Origin: Deltaproteobacteria bacterium
Lineage (GTDB): Bacteria > Desulfobacterota > Desulfobaccia > Desulfobaccales > 0-14-0-80-60-11
Direction of reading: 5' to 3'
DNA: 37,327 nucleotides
Assembly (NCBI GenBank): GCA_023381945.1
Contig: JAMCQY010000105.1
Location: 1 to 37,327 of the forward strand
Shown: in pieces, positions 33,586 through 37,327 of the stretch
Position numbering within the stretch: position 1 is the stretch's first letter
Layout: each line of letters opens with the position of its first letter
Notes under the pieces: model-generated
What the model saw: the letters and a program-made list of their open reading frames with translations, nothing else
Told to the model about the DNA's origin: nothing
Database searches by the model: none
Program-made: the position numbers and the translations under genes

Positions 33586-34035
33586 CTACTCGGCCTCGGC
33601 CAGCACTTCCACGGTAATGGTGGCTTTGGCTTCAGGGGCCAGGCGGATGGGCACAACATAAGTGCCCAGTTTTTTAATCGGCTCCTCCAGGTCCACCTGT
33701 TTGCGGTCGATATCAAAGCCTTTGGCCTCCAGGGCCTCGGCGATCATGGCCGCGGTGACCGAACCATAGAGCTTTTCCCCTTCGCCCACCCTTTGTACGA
33801 TGCTGACGCTCACTCCTTCCAGGGCGGCGACTTTGGCCAGGGCAGATTCCTGCTCCTTGGCCCGTACCTGGGCATATTTGGCCTTGACCTGTTCCACATG
33901 GGACAGGTTGCCCTTAGTTGCTTCCATGGCCAGACCCTGGGGGATCAGGTAATTTCGGGCGTAGCCTTTGGCCACGTCCACCACGGCGCCCAGGGAACCC
34001 AAGGCGATAATGTCTTTGGTCAAGATAACTTTCAA
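33586..34035 (-). CDS. rplI: 50S ribosomal protein L9
   Basis: A large-subunit ribosomal protein of 149 residues. MKVILTKDIIALGSLGAVVD then VAKGYARNYLIPQGLAMEAT is the L9 N-terminal signature; a long connecting helix and the C-terminal RNA-binding domain follow. The start is TTG at 34035, overlapping the stop of the upstream DUF2232 gene (TTGA). GGAGGAGGA, which lies inside the end of that gene, is 8 nt upstream. Confidence 0.95.
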   Translation of the reverse strand: MKVILTKDIIALGSLGAVVDVAKGYARNYLIPQGLAMEATKGNLSHVEQVKAKYAQVRAKEQESALAKVAALEGVSVSIVQRVGEGEKLYGSVTAAMIAEALEAKGFDIDRKQVDLEEPIKKLGTYVVPIRLAPEAKATITVEVLAEAE

Positions 34036-34991
34036 CTTTCGATTCCTCCTCCGGCGTCACCGGGTTGCTGGTGCAAGCGGCGAAAATCGAGCCACAGGTC
34101 CAACACTCCCAGTGTGATAATCAAGAAAAACAGCGGGCTCAAAAACATCAAGGGATAGCCAATAACCCTCAAAATCCGAGGCAGCCCCAGCCGGTTGAAC
34201 CAGGCTGACACCACTGCAACTCCCTGACAAAAATAAAGCACCCCCAGGACCAGCAGCAGGTTAAGACTGATAATCCTAAGCGGGGCCACCGGCATATACA
34301 TCATGAACCCGGCGCCCAGGGCTCCGAAGATGAACCATTCGGGCAGGGCAAAATTATAAAGAGGCGGCTCGGGTTTTTGGCCGGTCGCCACCGTCTGTAA
34401 TTGCCGGAGCAGCACGATATTGAGCCAGGCCACCAAGCCGGTGTTGGTAATCAGTAAGCCCGGCAAGAGTCGCTGCAAAAAGGCTTCCGTCTCACCCTGA
34501 GAGACCCCCGGGATCAGCGGGACTGTGTCCTTGCCCTCGCCCATGACCTGGTGCACCGACTGCATGATCTCCGCACTCCGTTGGGCCAGGAGAGCCGGAA
34601 GCGTTATCCCCTGATAAACGGCCTGTCCCACCAGCAGCAACAGGGCCAGGCCGTTCAGAACCAGCACCGTGACGAAGATAGCCCCGCTGGGGGACAGGCC
34701 GCGGTTCTGAAAAACGCTCAACAGCAGCCCCATCAGCAGCAGGCTCAGGAATCCCAGGTTGTGCCAGAGGGTCGCCAGGCCGGGGTTCAGGGCCACCATA
34801 AAAGCAATCCCGGCTAAAACCAGGCCCAACGCCCCTTTATCATTCAGGCGCCACCCCGTCAATAACACGGGCAGGGGCGCCAGGATGGCCGCCAGCATCG
34901 AGCCGAGAGGGCTCAGGTGGGCTGCGGTGAAGATCAGCAGCAGGACGCTTAAATGGGCGAACCAGATAGAAAGGGTGCGTCCCGAAGGCAC
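34032..34991 (-). CDS. DUF2232 membrane protein (YybS-like)
   Basis: An integral membrane protein of 319 residues with eight or so hydrophobic helices and no catalytic motif. It matches the DUF2232/YybS family in its helix pattern, its loop GFGALGAGF-like region (FIFGALGAGFMMYMPV) and above all its position between rpsR and rplI, where this family is found in many Desulfobacterota and Firmicutes. Function is unknown. The start is GTG at 34991 with GGAG 8 nt upstream. It overlaps rplI by four bases. Confidence 0.85.
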   Translation of the reverse strand: MPSGRTLSIWFAHLSVLLLIFTAAHLSPLGSMLAAILAPLPVLLTGWRLNDKGALGLVLAGIAFMVALNPGLATLWHNLGFLSLLLMGLLLSVFQNRGLSPSGAIFVTVLVLNGLALLLLVGQAVYQGITLPALLAQRSAEIMQSVHQVMGEGKDTVPLIPGVSQGETEAFLQRLLPGLLITNTGLVAWLNIVLLRQLQTVATGQKPEPPLYNFALPEWFIFGALGAGFMMYMPVAPLRIISLNLLLVLGVLYFCQGVAVVSAWFNRLGLPRILRVIGYPLMFLSPLFFLIITLGVLDLWLDFRRLHQQPGDAGGGIES

Positions 34992-35007
34992 AATTCTGCT
35001 CCGGTTA

Positions 35008-35265
35008 TTAAGTCGGCGGCGGCACCGGGACGTAGGGAATCAGGGCTAACAGCCGGGCCTGTTTGATGGCCCGGGTGACCCGCCGTTGATGGCGGGCGCA
35101 GTTGCCTGAGATCCGGCGGGGAATAATCTTGCCCCGCTCCGTCACGAATTGCCTCAGTGTGTTGACGTCTTTGTAGTCGATGGGCAAGTTGGCATCCACG
35201 CAGAAGCGGCAGACCTTGCGCCGGACATAAAATTGTTTCCGTTTGCGGCGAGGCATCACCGGCAT
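35008..35265 (-). CDS. rpsR: 30S ribosomal protein S18
   Basis: A small-subunit ribosomal protein of 85 residues that binds S6. [19 protein letters not shown], then [20 protein letters not shown] and [20 protein letters not shown], match S18. C19, C22, C56 and H59 form a CX2C...CX2H set that could bind zinc (the C+ type), unlike E. coli S18. AGGAGGAAT lies 8 nt before the ATG. It starts 3 nt after rpsF. Confidence 0.95.
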   Translation of the reverse strand: MPVMPRRKRKQFYVRRKVCRFCVDANLPIDYKDVNTLRQFVTERGKIIPRRISGNCARHQRRVTRAIKQARLLALIPYVPVPPPT

Positions 35266-35268
35266 GGC

Positions 35269-35721
35269 CTATTCCTCCCTGCCCTGGATATCCGCAGCTT
35301 CTGCAGGCGCGGCGGCAGATTCCTCAGCCACTGCGGAAATCTCTTCGGCCATCGGGGCTTCCGCTTCCGGCGCCGGTGCTTCGGCTGCTCTGGCCTTGGC
35401 GGCGATCTCCGCCTGCAGGGCCTCCAGGTTTACTTTATCGGATTTTTTGGTGGTGTGGGAGCGGATGATGCGGTCGTCGATGCGGTAATTGCGCTCCAGT
35501 TCCTTGACAGTGGCCGGGGTCCCGGCATAGTCCACCAGGACGTAAAAGCCCCGGGTGGTGTTTTGGACCTTGTAAGCCAGTTTGCGGCGACCCCATTCTT
35601 CGACGCTCACCAGGATGCCTTCCTGACCGGTAAGGATCCGGGTGAATTTGTCGATGGCGGCCTTGACTTCTTCGTCCGGGAGATCGCCGTTCATTACCCA
35701 GACGGACTCATAGCGGCGCAT
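35269..35721 (-). CDS. rpsF: 30S ribosomal protein S6
   Basis: A small-subunit ribosomal protein of 150 residues, partner of S18. MRRYESVWVMNGDLPDEEV, GRRKLAYKVQNTTRGFYVLV and LERNYRIDDRIIRSHTTKK are typical. After about residue 100 an Ala/Glu-rich acidic tail (APAPEAEAPMAEEISAVAEE) is longer than in E. coli. GGAGGAAG precedes the ATG. First gene of the ribosomal cluster, with a good promoter and a structured leader. Confidence 0.95.
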   Translation of the reverse strand: MRRYESVWVMNGDLPDEEVKAAIDKFTRILTGQEGILVSVEEWGRRKLAYKVQNTTRGFYVLVDYAGTPATVKELERNYRIDDRIIRSHTTKKSDKVNLEALQAEIAAKARAAEAPAPEAEAPMAEEISAVAEESAAAPAEAADIQGREE

Positions 35722-35730
35722 TCTTCCTCC

Positions 35731-35767
35731 TTATGGCCTTATGGCCCTGGCGCCCTTGGCCCAGGGC
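35731..35767 (-). promoter_or_regulatory. Candidate structured leader of rpsF
   Basis: A perfect 7-bp hairpin, GCCCTGG and CCAGGGC (35761-35767 with 35744-35750), loop of 10. A tandem TTATGGCC (35731-35746) lies beside the ribosome site. rpsF leaders often bind the S6:S18 complex for feedback control; I cannot confirm that motif here. Confidence 0.35.
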
Positions 35768-35790
35768 AAGGAGAGTAAAAGTAAAAATGA

Positions 35791-35819
35791 AATTTATCAG
35801 AAAGGTATAAGGCTGTCAA
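35791..35819 (-). promoter_or_regulatory. Sigma70-type promoter of the rpsF operon
   Basis: On the minus strand TTGACA (35819-35814) is perfect, 17-nt spacer, TAAATT (35796-35791). It leaves a leader of about 60 nt before the rpsF ATG. Confidence 0.7.
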
Positions 35820-35835
35820 CCAAGCAGGAAATGAA

Positions 35836-35884
35836 GTGCTGAGTACTGAGAGGGTTGTCCATCCTTTAACTCAGTACTCAGCAC
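35836..35884. repeat. Perfect 15-bp inverted repeat between lipoprotein gene and rpsF promoter
   Basis: GTGCTGAGTACTGAG (35836-35850) and CTCAGTACTCAGCAC (35870-35884), 19-nt loop. It starts 14 nt past the lipoprotein stop. It has no T-run on the minus strand. Confidence 0.75.
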
Positions 35885-35898
35885 TCAGAACTGTCCTC

Positions 35899-36537
35899 TC
35901 ACCGTACGGTGAAATAAGCGTCCTTCTGCGAGGTGCCGTAACTGCTGACCAGCCGGCTGGTGACGGTGTAACTACCGGGGCTGGCGTTGCTGGGCAGGGA
36001 ATAAGCCACCGTATCACTAAAGGTGCCGTTGGCGTTGCTCACCGTGGTCTGGTACGGCTGCCCCAACAATTGGCCCCGATAACGCACCTCCCGCACCAGG
36101 TTGAGGGAGACCGGCGTATTGGAAGGCGTCAGGACGGTGTACTGCATCCCGAGGTTAACCTGCTGGCCCGGGGATACTGTCGGCGGATTGGCAGTCGCCT
36201 GATCGACGTTCACCACGTTGCCCTGAGAAGGTTGATAGTTGTAGGAGGAGGCCGCCATCCGCCGGTTATGGATCTGATTGTTTTGATGCTCGGCATAGAG
36301 GTAACTGCCCACGCCCCCCACCAGGGCGCCGGAGGCTGCCCCTATCCAGGCGCCTGTTGCTGGAGAGCCTGTTGCTGCCCCGATAATGGAGCCCAGGGCG
36401 GCGCCGGCGGCCGCGCCTCCCAAGGCGCCGGCGGCGGCGGATCGTTCCCCTGAATAATAACCGCTTTCTTCCACGCAACCTGCCAGCGAAAAAGCAAAAA
36501 TTACTACCAGCGCCAATGCCAGGATTTTCCGGGACAT
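35899..36537 (-). CDS. Glycine-zipper lipoprotein
   Basis: A 212-residue exported lipoprotein. From the ATG at 36537 it begins MSRKILALALVVIFAFSLAG, with lipobox LAGC and lipid-modified Cys21. Residues about 30-75 form a glycine-zipper pair of helices (AAAGALGGAAAGAALGS and TGAWIGAASGALVGGVGS). The C-terminal half is a beta-sandwich-like domain (SPGQQVNLGMQYTVL to SYTVTSRLVSSYG). Start at 36537 has GGAGGAAG upstream; an in-frame ATG ten codons earlier would mask the signal peptide. Exact role unknown; such proteins often sit in the outer membrane. Confidence 0.85.
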   Translation of the reverse strand: MSRKILALALVVIFAFSLAGCVEESGYYSGERSAAAGALGGAAAGAALGSIIGAATGSPATGAWIGAASGALVGGVGSYLYAEHQNNQIHNRRMAASSYNYQPSQGNVVNVDQATANPPTVSPGQQVNLGMQYTVLTPSNTPVSLNLVREVRYRGQLLGQPYQTTVSNANGTFSDTVAYSLPSNASPGSYTVTSRLVSSYGTSQKDAYFTVR

Positions 36538-36615
36538 TTCGATCTTCCTCCTTGATTCAATGCCCATCTGGTCGAATCAACTGCCAGGATTAGGATAGAG
36601 CAACCTAGAACCTAT

Positions 36616-36643
36616 TTTATAAGACTTTTTTCTGATTTTGCAA
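36616..36643 (-). promoter_or_regulatory. Promoter of the lipoprotein gene
   Basis: Minus strand TTGCAA (36643-36638), 16-nt spacer, TATAAA (36621-36616). It gives a leader of about 70 nt. Confidence 0.45.
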
Positions 36644-36756
36644 GTAGGGATAGAGGATATCAGGCGGCAGAGGTTGAGGGCCGAACCTGGCTGCTTAAAC
36701 TGAACCGTGTCAGCCTTTTGTCTGCCTTCTGTATCTTTTCAGCCAATGCGGCGCTA

Positions 36757-36785
36757 TTGACAAGCCTGTGGAAAAGGCATAGCTT
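36757..36785 (+). promoter_or_regulatory. Possible promoter of the UroD/MetE-like gene
   Basis: TTGACA (36757-36762) is perfect, 17-nt spacer, TAGCTT (36780-36785), a weak -10. Confidence 0.35.
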
Positions 36786-36811
36786 TTTAGATTATTTCAA
36801 GGGGGTTTGAT

Positions 36812-37327
36812 ATGTTGACCCTGCCGCCCATGGCCGCCACCGGCATCGGGTCGGTGCCCTTCACCGATCCCGGAGAGACTGTAGCGTTGATTTTAGAAAC
36901 CTTGCCGCAGATACCTTACTGGCCGCAGATGGTGCGCCTGGGATTTGCCGAGGAGATGACCGCCCAGGCCGCCCGGGGGCTGGCGGCCATGAAATTAGAC
37001 TTCGAGGCCCGCGCGGTTGAGGTTGACTCGGAGCGCCCCCGGGACGAGGCCCTGGCCGAATTTTATGAGGCGGCCATGTCCGGAGACCTTAGCTCCTTCG
37101 CCATGTTGGAAGATGAGGTGCACGGGTTATATGCCTTGCTTGCCGCCGTGGCGGACGGAAAATTTCCATGCCCGGCCCTGAAGGGCCAACTGGCCGGACC
37201 GGTGACCTTCACCGGCATGGTCAAAGACCGGGAAGGCAAGGCCATGCTGTTTGACCGGGAACTGACCCAGGCCGCCTGCCTGGGCCTGGCCCGCAAGGCG
37301 GCCTGGCAGGCCCGGAAGTTCCGGGAG
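36812..37327 (+). CDS. UroD/MetE-like protein (3' partial)
   Basis: The first 172 residues of a gene that runs off the right edge without a stop. AATGIGSVPFTDPGETVALI, LPQIPYWPQMVRLGFAEEM, KGQLAGPVTFTGMVKDREGK and RKAAWQARKF match the N-terminal part of the UroD/MetE TIM-barrel superfamily, as in methionine-synthase-like and corrinoid-linked proteins of anaerobes. The metal-binding and catalytic residues would lie further on, so the reaction is not settled. GGGGG at 36801-36805 is 6 nt before the ATG. It is divergent from the lipoprotein gene. Confidence 0.8.
   Translation, partial: MLTLPPMAATGIGSVPFTDPGETVALILETLPQIPYWPQMVRLGFAEEMTAQAARGLAAMKLDFEARAVEVDSERPRDEALAEFYEAAMSGDLSSFAMLEDEVHGLYALLAAVADGKFPCPALKGQLAGPVTFTGMVKDREGKAMLFDRELTQAACLGLARKAAWQARKFRE

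Noticed and set aside
36568..36811. Cobalamin or SAM riboswitch before the UroD/MetE-like gene
   Set aside because: I could not see conserved boxes for either class in this 244-nt region.

Overview
The window reads as the chromosome of a GC-rich, respiring Gram-negative bacterium, most likely a member of Desulfobacterota (the former Deltaproteobacteria, Desulfobacca/Syntrophobacterales-like). This is inference. It rests on gene content and order (rpsF-rpsR-DUF2232-rplI-dnaB, coaBC-udg, nfeD-slipin), codon use and many short dispersed palindromes. No rRNA, tRNA, CRISPR array or transposase gene was found.

Layout. (1) About 2-15064 (+): an almost complete complex I operon in the order nuoE-F fusion (5' end outside the window), A, B, C, D, a small exported protein of unknown function, G, H, I, J, K, L, M, N. 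It closes with a strong intrinsic terminator at 15093. From G to N the genes are packed within 0-18 nt or overlap. The first half has wider junctions (82-85 nt, three times), and these carry palindromes. (2) 15216-16691 (+): a soluble two-PAS, NarL-class histidine kinase with no regulator beside it. (3) 16797-22772 (-): a Rho-N/SAP-domain small basic protein, slipin, NfeD protease, family 4 uracil-DNA glycosylase, CoaBC, a metallo-beta-lactamase-fold hydrolase and a LysE-type exporter. (4) 23077-25764 (+): an orphan SPPY-type DNA methyltransferase, a small exported unknown protein and MurA. (5) 26105-26758 (-): a YrfG-like nucleotidase. (6) 26915-27776 (+): two Hsp20 chaperones. (7) 28070-30077 (+): an AT-rich APS kinase gene followed by a PAPS-type sulfotransferase, a candidate sulfation module. 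(8) 30391-31794 (-): an MFS exporter. (9) 31941-35721 (-): dnaB, rplI, DUF2232, rpsR and rpsF, read from a good sigma70-type promoter near 35814. (10) 35899-36537 (-): a glycine-zipper lipoprotein, and divergently from 36812 (+) the start of a UroD/MetE-like protein cut by the window end.

Complex I would couple NADH oxidation to quinone reduction and ion pumping. CoaBC, MurA, DnaB and the ribosomal proteins are housekeeping. The Hsp20 pair and NfeD-slipin belong to protein and membrane quality control.

The strongest unexplained signal is non-coding. At least fifteen short intergenic palindromes recur in a modular way, several identical over 22-25 bp between distant sites. A MITE-like element has apparently inserted into a small tandem repeat. 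Short tandem words sit directly after several stop codons.
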